From Sulfitobacter delicatus (GTDB lineage Bacteria > Pseudomonadota > Alphaproteobacteria > Rhodobacterales > Rhodobacteraceae), in contig NZ_FNBP01000003.1 in assembly GCF_900102535.1 (NCBI RefSeq), positions 1-64,000 of the forward strand: a DNA stretch of 64,000 nt. Reading direction: 5' to 3'. How positions within the stretch are numbered: the first letter of the stretch is position 1; the number at the start of each line of letters is the position of its first letter. Of the stretch, positions 8,588 to 15,644 are shown piece by piece. The notes beneath the pieces are model-generated. The model was not told where the DNA came from. It worked only from the letters and a program-made list of their open reading frames with translations, and searched no databases. A program made the translations under genes and the position numbers.

Positions 8588-9307
8588 TCAGCCCTTCAGC
8601 ATCTGCATCGCGGCGGCCAGATCAATGGCGCCGTCATAAAGCGCCCGCCCCGAGATCGCGCCCTCGATTACCCCGGTGTCGCGCAGCGCGGAGAGGTCTT
8701 CCAGCGAGGACACCCCGCCCGAGGCAATCACCGGGATCGACACGGCGCGCGCCAGATCAGCGGTGGCCTCAATGTTCGGTCCGCCCATAGCGCCGTCGCG
8801 CATGATGTCGGTATAGATGATCGCCGCCACGCCCGCGTCTTCAAAAGATTTGGCCAAATCGGTCGCCATGACGTCAGTCTCAGTCGCCCAACCCTTGGTT
8901 GCCACCCGCCCGTTGCGCGCGTCGATGCCTACAGCCACTTGGCCCGGAAAGGCTTTGGCGGCTTCGCGCACCAGATCAGGGTCTTCCACTGCGACAGTGC
9001 CCAAGATCACCCGCGCCAACCCCTTGTCGAGCCAGCTTTCAATCGTCGCCATATCGCGGATGCCGCCGCCCAGCTGCGCAGGCACCTTACAGGCTTTAAG
9101 GATTGCCTCTACCGGCGCGGCATTGACCGGGGACCCTGCAAAAGCGCCGTTCAGATCAACCAAATGCAGCCACTCACAGCCTGCCTCGACAAAGCTCAGC
9201 GCTTGGGCCGCCGGGTCGTCGTTAAACACCGTGGCGCGGTCCATATCACCATGCACGAGGCGCACGGCCTGACCGTCTTTAAGATCGATAGCGGGATAAA
9301 GGATCAT
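8588..9307 (-). CDS. hisA: 1-(5-phosphoribosyl)-5-[(5-phosphoribosylamino)methylideneamino]imidazole-4-carboxamide isomerase
   Basis: A 239-aa half-barrel-duplicated TIM barrel performing the Amadori rearrangement of ProFAR to PRFAR. The family start [12 protein letters not shown] with Asp8 is clear. LGGGIRDM and [11 protein letters not shown] are the phosphate-binding loops, and the second catalytic Asp is in [10 protein letters not shown]. The start is ATG 9307 behind an AAGGG; extending to 9346 would add 13 residues not found in the family. It is the first gene of hisAFE. An antiparallel DUF2147 gene separates it from hisH and hisB. Confidence 0.97.
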   Translation of the reverse strand: MILYPAIDLKDGQAVRLVHGDMDRATVFNDDPAAQALSFVEAGCEWLHLVDLNGAFAGSPVNAAPVEAILKACKVPAQLGGGIRDMATIESWLDKGLARVILGTVAVEDPDLVREAAKAFPGQVAVGIDARNGRVATKGWATETDVMATDLAKSFEDAGVAAIIYTDIMRDGAMGGPNIEATADLARAVSIPVIASGGVSSLEDLSALRDTGVIEGAISGRALYDGAIDLAAAMQMLKG

Positions 9308-9436
9308 GGCCGGGCCCTTGTTTTGTAAGTTGGTTTCCTTTTGCACGTCGCCACGGATTTTGCAACGCGACCCTAGGTCAGTCTTGCCCGAAAGAAAGTG
9401 ATGGATAACAGTGAGGTCAGATCGGGAGGAGAGATC

Positions 9437-9811
9437 ATGAAACAGTTTATTGCAGCGGCCCTTCTGGGCCTCGGCCTAACCGGCGCGGCCCATGCGGCAG
9501 ACCCGGCAGTCGGTACTTGGCAAACGCAAGTCGATGACGGCGCCTATGCGCATGTGAAGATGGCCCCCTGCGGCGGCGCGATCTGCGGCACCATCGCGCG
9601 GACTTTTAACGACAGCGGCGAGTATAAGTCACCGAACATCGGCAAAACGCTCGTGATCGATATGAAACCGCAGGGCGGAGGCAAATACGCAGGCAAAGTC
9701 TGGCGCCCGTCAAACGGTAAGATTTATATCGGTAAGATGGATGTAGCGGGTAATTCGCTGAAGCTCTCGGGCTGCGTTGCTGGCGGACTGATCTGTTCCA
9801 AACAGACCTAG
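9437..9811 (+). CDS. DUF2147 family secreted protein
   Basis: A 124-aa exported protein with an N-terminal signal peptide ([14 protein letters not shown], cleavage after AHA around residue 20) and a DUF2147 domain. VGTWQTQ opens the domain and [16 protein letters not shown] and [13 protein letters not shown] close it, with four cysteines that could pair in the periplasm. The ATG is preceded by a strong GGGAGGAGA. No function is established for the family. It lies on the opposite strand in the middle of the histidine cluster and has its own terminator at 9848-9880. Confidence 0.8.
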   Translation: MKQFIAAALLGLGLTGAAHAADPAVGTWQTQVDDGAYAHVKMAPCGGAICGTIARTFNDSGEYKSPNIGKTLVIDMKPQGGGKYAGKVWRPSNGKIYIGKMDVAGNSLKLSGCVAGGLICSKQT

Positions 9812-9847
9812 GCTCGCGTTAAATAAGAGCGCCTGGCGGAGATTGCA

Positions 9848-9880
9848 AAAGGCGCGGGGGGAGACCTCCGCGCCTTTCTT
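9848..9880 (+). terminator. Rho-independent terminator of the DUF2147 gene
   Basis: A 10-bp stem AAAGGCGCGG / CCGCGCCTTT with a 10-nt loop. The 3' arm runs into TTTCTT. It lies 36 bases after the DUF2147 stop. Confidence 0.8.
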
Positions 9881-9911
9881 ATATGCTGTGCCTAGAGCAT
9901 CCGTTGCGCAG

Positions 9912-9980
9912 CGGTATTTGTAAAAGGATGAAGTCGAAAAGGACGCGCTCCTTCCCCCCTTCATCCTTTCTTAAATACCG
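9912..9980 (-). terminator. Long nested inverted repeat after hisH
   Basis: Three nested stems: CGGTATTT / AAATACCG (9912-9919, 9973-9980), AAAGGATGAAG / CTTCATCCTTT (9923-9933, 9959-9969), and a small inner AAGGA / TCCTT. It sits 28 bases after the hisH stop, so it probably ends hisBH transcription. Its size is unusual for a plain terminator. Confidence 0.5.
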
Positions 9981-10008
9981 TCCGGCGCTTCAACGGGCGC
10001 GCGGCTGG

Positions 10009-10647
10009 CTAGGGTTTCCAGTTCAGAAAATTTGAGATCAAGCGCAGGCCGGTGGTCTGGCTTTTCTCGGGATGGAATTGCATCCCCAACATCGTGTCAC
10101 GCCCGATAATCGCAGTCACCTCACCGCCGTAGTCTACATAGGCCAAGCGCTCGGCTGGATCGGCCACAGCCATGTGATAGCTGTGTACGAAATAAGTGTG
10201 ATCTCCGGTGTGCAAACCGTCAAAGACCGGGTGGTCATGGTCAATTACCAGATCGTTCCAGCCCATATGAGGCACTTTGAGCTTCGGGTCTGAGGGGGTG
10301 ATCTCGGTCACTTCGCCTTTGATCCAACCCAACCCGGCGGTGTCTTTGTATTCCCGGCCCACGCTGGCCATAAGCTGCATGCCCACGCAGATGCCCAGAA
10401 AGGGACGGCCCTTTTCCTCGACCGCTTCGACCATGGCATCGTATAGGCCACCCGCGCCTTTAAGCGCGGCCATACAGGCCGGGAAGGCGCCATCACCGGG
10501 CAGCACAAGACGGTCGGCGCGGGCCACGACGTCGGCGTCAGCGGTGACGATGACGTCGCCGGCTCCAGTTTCGCGGGCCATGCGTTCGAACGCTTTATGG
10601 GCCGAGTGCAGATTGCCGGATTCGTAGTCGATAATCGCGGTCAGCAT
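10009..10647 (-). CDS. hisH: Imidazole glycerol phosphate synthase, glutaminase subunit
   Basis: A 212-aa class I glutamine amidotransferase that releases ammonia for HisF. Cys87 in GICVGMQL is the nucleophile, and the His-Glu pair is in MQFHPEKSQ. VLPGDGAFPACM is the usual oxyanion-side region. The start chosen is ATG 10647 (MLTAIIDYESGN), 4 bases after the hisB stop; the reading frame continues upstream to 10863 but would overlap hisB. It is co-transcribed with hisB. Confidence 0.96.
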   Translation of the reverse strand: MLTAIIDYESGNLHSAHKAFERMARETGAGDVIVTADADVVARADRLVLPGDGAFPACMAALKGAGGLYDAMVEAVEEKGRPFLGICVGMQLMASVGREYKDTAGLGWIKGEVTEITPSDPKLKVPHMGWNDLVIDHDHPVFDGLHTGDHTYFVHSYHMAVADPAERLAYVDYGGEVTAIIGRDTMLGMQFHPEKSQTTGLRLISNFLNWKP

Positions 10648-10651
10648 CAGG

Positions 10652-11239
10652 TCACAACGCGCCTTTGGTCGAAGGAATGGCGTCGGCCTTGCGTGGATCG
10701 GTCTCGACCGCTTCACGCAGCGCGCGGGCAACGGACTTGAAAGCCGCTTCGGCAATGTGGTGGCTGTTGAACCCGTGCAGTGCGTCGACGTGCAGGGTGA
10801 TGCCGCCGTGGGTGCTGAGCGCTTGGAAAAACTCGCGCACCAGTTCGGTGTCAAACTTGCCAATACTGCTGGTTGGGAAGTCCACGTTCCAGATCAGGAA
10901 AGGCCGCGCCGACAGGTCGAGCGCGCAGCGGACCTGCGCATCGTCCATCGCCAGCAGGCAAGAGCCATAGCGACGGATGCCGCGTTTGTCGCCGAGCGCT
11001 TGGGTCAAGGCTTGGCCCAGCGTGATGCCCACATCTTCGACCGTGTGGTGGTCATCGATGTGCAAATCACCTTTAGCGCGCACCTTGATGTCGATCAGCG
11101 AGTGGCGCGACAGTTGATCGAGCATGTGGTCGAAGAAGCCGACGCCGGTTTCATTGTCATAGCTGCCGGTGCCGTCGAGATTGATCTCAACCGTGATGTC
11201 GGTCTCGGCGGTGGTGCGGGTCAGGGTGCTGCGGCGCAT
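10652..11239 (-). CDS. hisB: Imidazoleglycerol-phosphate dehydratase
   Basis: A 195-aa monofunctional IGP dehydratase, without the histidinol-phosphatase domain fused in enterobacteria. The metal-binding histidine motifs are [13 protein letters not shown] and [14 protein letters not shown] in the first half, and HGGITLHVD and [14 protein letters not shown] in the second. It removes water from IGP to give imidazole-acetol phosphate. It is the first gene of hisB-hisH. hisC lies far away at 33177, and the remaining his genes are not in the window. Confidence 0.97.
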   Translation of the reverse strand: MRRSTLTRTTAETDITVEINLDGTGSYDNETGVGFFDHMLDQLSRHSLIDIKVRAKGDLHIDDHHTVEDVGITLGQALTQALGDKRGIRRYGSCLLAMDDAQVRCALDLSARPFLIWNVDFPTSSIGKFDTELVREFFQALSTHGGITLHVDALHGFNSHHIAEAAFKSVARALREAVETDPRKADAIPSTKGAL

Positions 11240-11400
11240 GGGGCGTCTCCGAAGGCAATTGCTGCGCCCTTATAGCAGGGCAGGCCGCCGCGCCAAGCCC
11301 AAGCGAGGGGCTGCCGGAAGACCGTGGCGTGCATACATCGGGGATTGCGGGCGCAGGGCCCATATGTCAGCTTGGCCCAAACCCCAAAAAGAGGCGCGAC

Positions 11401-11640
11401 ATGACCACCTGCGTATTCATCCAGATCCGCTGCCGTCCCGGCACGACTTACCGTGTGGCCGAAGAGATTGCCCTGCGCGAAATTCATTCCGAGCTCTATT
11501 CCACCTCTGGCGAATATGACCTGTTAATGAAGCTTTATATCCCCAAGGGGGAAGATGTCGGCGTTTATATCAACGACAATCTGCTGGATATCGAAGGCAT
11601 TGAACGTTCGCTGACCACCATGACCTTTAAGGTCTTTTGA
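11401..11640 (+). CDS. Stand-alone Lrp/AsnC ligand-binding (RAM) domain protein
   Basis: A 79-aa protein that is only the effector-binding alpha/beta domain of Lrp/AsnC regulators, with no helix-turn-helix. The pattern VFIQIRCRPGTTYRVAEEIA...IHSELYSTSGEYDLLMKL...IEGIERSLTTMTFKVF matches a RAM domain from end to end. The ATG follows AGAGGCGAC; an upstream in-frame start at 11329 is poorly supported. Such small proteins assemble as octamers or decamers and bind amino acids. A role as a modulator of the full-length Lrp proteins encoded nearby is possible but is inference. Confidence 0.82.
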   Translation: MTTCVFIQIRCRPGTTYRVAEEIALREIHSELYSTSGEYDLLMKLYIPKGEDVGVYINDNLLDIEGIERSLTTMTFKVF

Positions 11641-11641
11641 G

Positions 11642-11989
11642 GTGCGCCGCGCTGTGGGCAAGTTCATTTTGGCGGCAGCGCTGACGTTACCGGTTTCAGC
11701 TTGGGGGGAACCCCGGACCTATGAAGGTTCGGAGGCCGCAGCCCTGCGTTGCGCCAATACGCTGGCTTTGACGGCGGTGGCGCTTTCGGCGGCGGAACTG
11801 ATCGGTGAGGCGGAAAAGCAGGTGATGCTGGGCGTGACCGTACGTATCCTCGACCGGCATGTCTCGGGCACATGGCCGCAGAAACGTGCGGCGATGGAAG
11901 TCATGCGAGACCGCCGTTCTGTGCCGGACACGTTAGAGGATTACCGCAAGAACGCGGTGCGCTGTCTGGCGCAGTTTCCCATCAACTGA
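11642..11989 (+). CDS. Small secreted protein of unknown function
   Basis: I do not recognise the family. The 115-aa product starts with a signal peptide (RRAVGKFILAAALTLPVSAWG, cleavage near residue 22). The mature part is mostly helical with two cysteines (in LRCANTL and VRCLAQF) that could form one disulfide. The start is a GTG two bases after the RAM-domain gene, so the two are probably co-transcribed. No transmembrane or metal-binding motif is seen beyond the signal. Confidence 0.65.
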   Translation: MRRAVGKFILAAALTLPVSAWGEPRTYEGSEAAALRCANTLALTAVALSAAELIGEAEKQVMLGVTVRILDRHVSGTWPQKRAAMEVMRDRRSVPDTLEDYRKNAVRCLAQFPIN

Positions 11990-11997
11990 AGCGGTCG

Positions 11998-12017
11998 GGC
12001 GCGGCCTATGCCGCGCC
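11998..12017. terminator. GC hairpin between convergent genes
   Basis: Perfect 8-bp stem GGCGCGGC / GCCGCGCC with a CTAT loop, between the secreted protein gene and the end of the response-regulator gene. No T-run follows on either strand, so it is a weak or Rho-assisted bidirectional terminator at best. Confidence 0.4.
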
Positions 12018-12023
12018 GCGGGC

Positions 12024-13001
12024 TCAATGTGCGGCGGAAACCGAGGGTTTCTGAAGTGGCGCTGTGTCAGGCTTGGACTTCTGCCGCGTCGTCACACGGC
12101 GGATTGCACGGTCAAAGGTCTTGCGTACCCGTTGCGTGCGGCTGGCATTGGGCTGGATCGGCCCGCCAACTGAGAGCGTTACCCGCAATGGGTCACCTTG
12201 GTCATCCCGAAGGTCCAGTTCATCCAACTCATGCTGGATCATACCTTCGATCTCGGGCCAGCCGGGCAGGCTGTCTCCTGTCACGATGCATAGAATTGTG
12301 CCGCAGCCGTTGTGAGTCATCAGCAGTTGCGGGCAGTCGATCACCTTGGCAATGCTTGTGGCCGCCCCGGCAATCGCACGGGCAAACTCGCTGCTGGTGC
12401 AATTGGCATATAGGTCTTCAACTCCTTCAACCCGTGCCGCAAAGACCTGACAGATATCGAGGTGTTGGCGGGACAACTGGCTGAGGTAGTTGCCGAGCGA
12501 GAAGGGCAGTACCAGTTGGTCGACGCCATAGATATGAACCGGGTCTTCCAGCGCAAAACCATGCACCCCGGCAATGCCGCTTGTTGGAAGATGGCTAAGG
12601 TCAAGCCGCGGTGCCTTTTCGGTATTCTCGAGCATCCGCTCGGCGATATGCACCCGGGTTGCGATGTCCTTCACGTCGAAGGGTTTGGTGACATAGTCAT
12701 TCGCACCCGCGGCAAAGGCGCGCTCAATGGCCGCCGCGTCAGAGCGCAGGGTCACCATGAGGATGGGCGTGTCGCGATAATCTTTCAGCGCGCGTACTTC
12801 GCGGCAGAGGGTGATCCCGTCCATCTCGGGCATTTCGATGTCCAGCAGCAGGCAATCAAAATGCTCTTCGGTTTCGGCCAAAAGGGTCAGGGCGGTGGCG
12901 CCGGAGTCCGCGATGGTGAGATGCGGGTAGTCAGCCTCGCGGAAGACGACGGGCAGCAGCTCGCGGATAAAAGGATCGTCATCGACAGCAAGGATTTTCA
13001 T
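12024..13001 (-). CDS. Response regulator with a degenerate output domain
   Basis: A 325-aa protein with an N-terminal receiver domain (about 1-120): acidic pair Asp8-Asp9, phospho-acceptor Asp54 in LLLDIEMPEMDG, Thr84 and Lys106 in TKPFDV. The remaining ~190 residues lack any DNA-binding motif. The last part (EGMIQHELDELDL...LRVTLSVGGPIQ) resembles the end of a GGDEF domain without the GGDEF active site, so it may be a decayed cyclase used as a protein-interaction or ligand domain. The start is ATG 13001 after AAGAGGTG; no partner kinase is adjacent. Confidence 0.8.
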   Translation of the reverse strand: MKILAVDDDPFIRELLPVVFREADYPHLTIADSGATALTLLAETEEHFDCLLLDIEMPEMDGITLCREVRALKDYRDTPILMVTLRSDAAAIERAFAAGANDYVTKPFDVKDIATRVHIAERMLENTEKAPRLDLSHLPTSGIAGVHGFALEDPVHIYGVDQLVLPFSLGNYLSQLSRQHLDICQVFAARVEGVEDLYANCTSSEFARAIAGAATSIAKVIDCPQLLMTHNGCGTILCIVTGDSLPGWPEIEGMIQHELDELDLRDDQGDPLRVTLSVGGPIQPNASRTQRVRKTFDRAIRRVTTRQKSKPDTAPLQKPSVSAAH

Positions 13002-13418
13002 ATGCGGCACCTCTTTCGTGGGGCAGACGGGCAGTCCGGGGCGTGTTTACTTGGTGTTAACATTTACGCGGATAAACCCGGCGAAATTGTGACGTTCGTG
13101 CAGCTTTCAAATGCGCTGTTTTCAATTTTCTTACCTTGGTTCCCAACGGTCCTAAAAAAATCCGCTGCAAAGATTTAGGGGCATTTGCCCGTGATATGCT
13201 TTGTTAAAGCGCAACAGTTTCATCACCGTCTGCCAAGGATGACGTGAGGTCAATGGGGGGAGGGGACTTCAATTTAGGCGGGAAAGTGCTCTTCCCGTGT
13301 CAGCTTTGTACTAACGGCGTTTATGCTTCGCCTCGGAAGGGCCTCTTGCCAAAGAACCTTCGGGTGGCGAAGCTGCCTCTAGTGCGCTGAACCCTGCGTG
13401 CATGAGGGAGGACGAGAT
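13002..13418. other. 417-bp intergenic region between divergent genes
   Basis: It contains no convincing gene. It must hold the promoters of the response regulator (-) and the sulfopyruvate decarboxylase-like operon (+). The left half is AT-richer than its surroundings. The right half carries two hairpins, CGGGAA / TTCCCG at 13279-13297 and a larger one at 13325-13373. I could not assign -35/-10 boxes with confidence. Confidence 0.6.
13325..13373 (+). promoter_or_regulatory. Stem-loop in the leader of the decarboxylase operon
   Basis: GCTTCGCC (13325-13332) pairs with GGCGAAGC (13366-13373). Inside, GAAGG (13336-13340) pairs with CCTTC (13357-13361), giving a 49-nt two-step hairpin ending 46 bases before the likely start codon. 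There is no T-run, so it is not a normal terminator. It could be an RNA control element or a protein-binding dyad. Confidence 0.4.
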
Positions 13419-13916
13419 TTGAGCATTTCGAAACAGATCGTCGCGGATTTCATTGCGAATGACGTGCGCTTTGTCACCACTGTTCCCTGCAAGCAGTTGG
13501 GGGGCGTGATCGACGAAGTTGAGGCGCGGCCCGAGATTCACCATGTGCCCGCGAATAAGGAAGACGAGGGCATGGGGCTCTGCGCCGGGGCCTATATGGG
13601 TGGCAAACGGTCGGCGATTATCATGCAGAACACGGCGCTGGGCGTGACGATCAATACGCTTGTCACGCTCACGCAGTTCTACCGCATGCCGCTGCCGATG
13701 CTGATCTCTTACCGCGGGGAGTTGAAAGAGCCAGTGGCCTGTCAGGTAGAGATGGCGGTGCACACGAAGGCCCTACTGAACCAGCTGAACATCCCGACCT
13801 ATCACTTCCACCGGCAGGAGGACGGGGCAGAGTTGGATGCGATCCTGAAGTACACATTCATGTGTAACAAGCCGGTTGCGATCCTGACCGATGCGACATT
13901 TTGGGGAGGCTACTGA
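13419..13916 (+). CDS. Sulfopyruvate decarboxylase-like alpha subunit
   Basis: A 165-aa ThDP-enzyme PYR-type subunit resembling ComD of sulfopyruvate decarboxylase. VTTVPCKQLGGVI and NKEDEGMGLCAGAYMGGKR (with the conserved Glu that activates the thiamine ring) are seen in the first third. The homologous enzyme turns sulfopyruvate into sulfoacetaldehyde plus CO2; phosphonopyruvate decarboxylases are close relatives. The start is judged to be a TTG at 13419, because GAGGGAGGA at 13404-13412 sits just before it and the product then begins MSISKQIVADFIAND. The stop overlaps the beta start by one base. Confidence 0.78.
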   Translation: MSISKQIVADFIANDVRFVTTVPCKQLGGVIDEVEARPEIHHVPANKEDEGMGLCAGAYMGGKRSAIIMQNTALGVTINTLVTLTQFYRMPLPMLISYRGELKEPVACQVEMAVHTKALLNQLNIPTYHFHRQEDGAELDAILKYTFMCNKPVAILTDATFWGGY

Positions 13917-14470
13917 TGATCCGTTCCGAGGTTCTGCGCGAAATCGCACCCGTGCTGCGCGAGGCGCTGGTGGTTTGCAACATTGGCCTGCCCAGCCAGG
14001 AATTGCACATGATCGACGACCAGCCGAGCAATTTTTATATGCTGGGCACGATGGGTTTGGCGTCTTCGATTGGCTTGGGACTGGCCTTGTCGCAACCCAA
14101 GCCGGTCGTGGCGATTGACGGGGATGGCTCGGTACTGACCAATTTCGGCACGTTGCCAACAATCGCCAACAATGTGGCCGATAATTTCGTGCTGCTGATC
14201 ATCGACAACGGCAGCTATGGCTCAACCGGCGATCAGCCGACCTATGCGGGCAAGAAGACCTCGCTGGCCAAGGTCGCGAGCGCTTGTGGCTGCGAGAATG
14301 TGGTGGAGGTTCAGGGGGCAGAGGCCGCCGAAGCGCTGCGAACTGCCTTGGACTCGGGCAAGATGACCGTCTTGGTGGTGAAATGCGAAAGCGGCAATAT
14401 CAAGGTGCCGGTAATCACCATGGACCCAGTGGTGATCCGAGACCGCTTTATGAAGGCCGTGCGCAGCTAA
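13916..14470 (+). CDS. Sulfopyruvate decarboxylase-like beta subunit (ThDP-binding)
   Basis: A 184-aa thiamine-diphosphate-binding subunit, ComE-like. The ThDP/Mg motif begins at GDGSVLTNFG and ends at IIDNGSYGSTGDQ, the standard GDG-to-N spacing. GTMGLASSIGLGLALSQ precedes it. With the preceding alpha gene it should form a heteromeric 2-oxo acid decarboxylase. The ATG shares one base with the alpha stop codon, and a longer start at 13901 is unlikely. No sulfolactate dehydrogenase, sulfoacetaldehyde acetyltransferase or phosphonate gene is in the window to fix the substrate. Confidence 0.8.
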   Translation: MIRSEVLREIAPVLREALVVCNIGLPSQELHMIDDQPSNFYMLGTMGLASSIGLGLALSQPKPVVAIDGDGSVLTNFGTLPTIANNVADNFVLLIIDNGSYGSTGDQPTYAGKKTSLAKVASACGCENVVEVQGAEAAEALRTALDSGKMTVLVVKCESGNIKVPVITMDPVVIRDRFMKAVRS

Positions 14471-14546
14471 GCGCCTCTTTGTGCGGTTGACGGCGCGGCA
14501 CCCTCCCGCTCAAGTAACGCGCGACATGCGTTTGAGGGAGTGGAAG

Positions 14547-15644
14547 ATGCAATTGCCGGAAGATGTCTTGGCCGAGATCCTGTTGCCAACGCAGGAGTTG
14601 CGGGCGGATTTGCCGTTTTACACCAAGACTTTAGGTATGCGCCTAGAGACCATCTTTCCCGCTGACGACCCATCGGTTGCCAGCTTTTCCGGCCATGGCA
14701 TTCGGCTGCGGATTGAGCGCGGTGCCGATGTGGCGCCGGGGCATCTGCGGATACTGACCGATGATCCGGATAGTTTTGCGAATGGCCAGCGACATTTGAC
14801 TGCGCCCAATGGGACAAAGATTGAAATCGTACCGCGCAGCCCGCAGGTGGATCAACCTGTCACACAGCATGAGTTCGCCGTGCGGCGTCTGGCGGATGAA
14901 GCGCCTTGGGTGATCGGTCGCGCAGGCATGCACTACCGCGATCTGATCCCTTCGCGTCTGGGCGGGTCGATCATCGCCAGCCACATCCGCATTCCCGACG
15001 GTGGCCCGGTGCCGGATATGGTGCATTATCACACCGTGGGGTTTCAGCTGATCTATTGCTACCGGGGCTGGGTGGACGTGCTCTATGAGGATCAGGGCGA
15101 TGTGATCCGCCTGCAGGCGGGCGACTGCGTGACCCAGCCGCCGGGCATCCGGCACCGCGTGGTGGAGGCTTCGCCCGCCATCGAAGTGATCGAGATCGGT
15201 GTACCAGCGGAACATGTCACCACCATTGACCATGAGATGACCCTGCCCAATGGCCGCGGCGACCCGGCCCGTGAATGGGAGGGGCAGAAATTTGTGCATC
15301 ATGTGAAAAAGGAGGCCGCGTGGCAGCCATTTCGTATTCCGGGCTTTGTCGCGCGCGATACCGGGATCACGGCGGGCACCAAGGGCGTGGCGGGCATTCA
15401 GGTGGTACGCTTTGATGGTGGCACGCCGCCGCCCTCGAAACATGACGCTGACATCCATTTTAGCTTTGTCATGGAAGGCAGCATGGTGCTGAGCGCCGAG
15501 GGGCAGGCGGACCGTAAACTGCAAGCAGGTGATGCCTTTGTCATCCCACCCGGCATGGTGGCGCAGTATCGTGACTGCTCGCCCGACCTCGAGTTGCTCG
15601 AAGCCGGGCTGCGCGGCGATTTCGCGACGACGCTCTTAGCCTAA
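14547..15644 (+). CDS. VOC (glyoxalase) - cupin - cupin fusion protein
   Basis: A 365-aa three-domain protein. Residues ~8-100 form a glyoxalase/VOC-type domain (TQELRADLPFYTKTLGMRLE). Residues ~150-240 form a first cupin (HYHTVGFQLIYCYRGWVDV, then QAGDCVTQPPGIRHRV). Residues ~280-360 form a second cupin (KHDADIHFSFVMEGSM, then QAGDAFVIPPGMVAQ). His-rich cupin 1 looks able to bind metal; cupin 2 is poorer in ligands. It begins 76 bases after the decarboxylase beta gene with GAGGGAG before the ATG, so it is likely in the same operon. A dioxygenase, isomerase or sensor role is possible; I cannot name the reaction. Confidence 0.75.
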   Translation: MQLPEDVLAEILLPTQELRADLPFYTKTLGMRLETIFPADDPSVASFSGHGIRLRIERGADVAPGHLRILTDDPDSFANGQRHLTAPNGTKIEIVPRSPQVDQPVTQHEFAVRRLADEAPWVIGRAGMHYRDLIPSRLGGSIIASHIRIPDGGPVPDMVHYHTVGFQLIYCYRGWVDVLYEDQGDVIRLQAGDCVTQPPGIRHRVVEASPAIEVIEIGVPAEHVTTIDHEMTLPNGRGDPAREWEGQKFVHHVKKEAAWQPFRIPGFVARDTGITAGTKGVAGIQVVRFDGGTPPPSKHDADIHFSFVMEGSMVLSAEGQADRKLQAGDAFVIPPGMVAQYRDCSPDLELLEAGLRGDFATTLLA

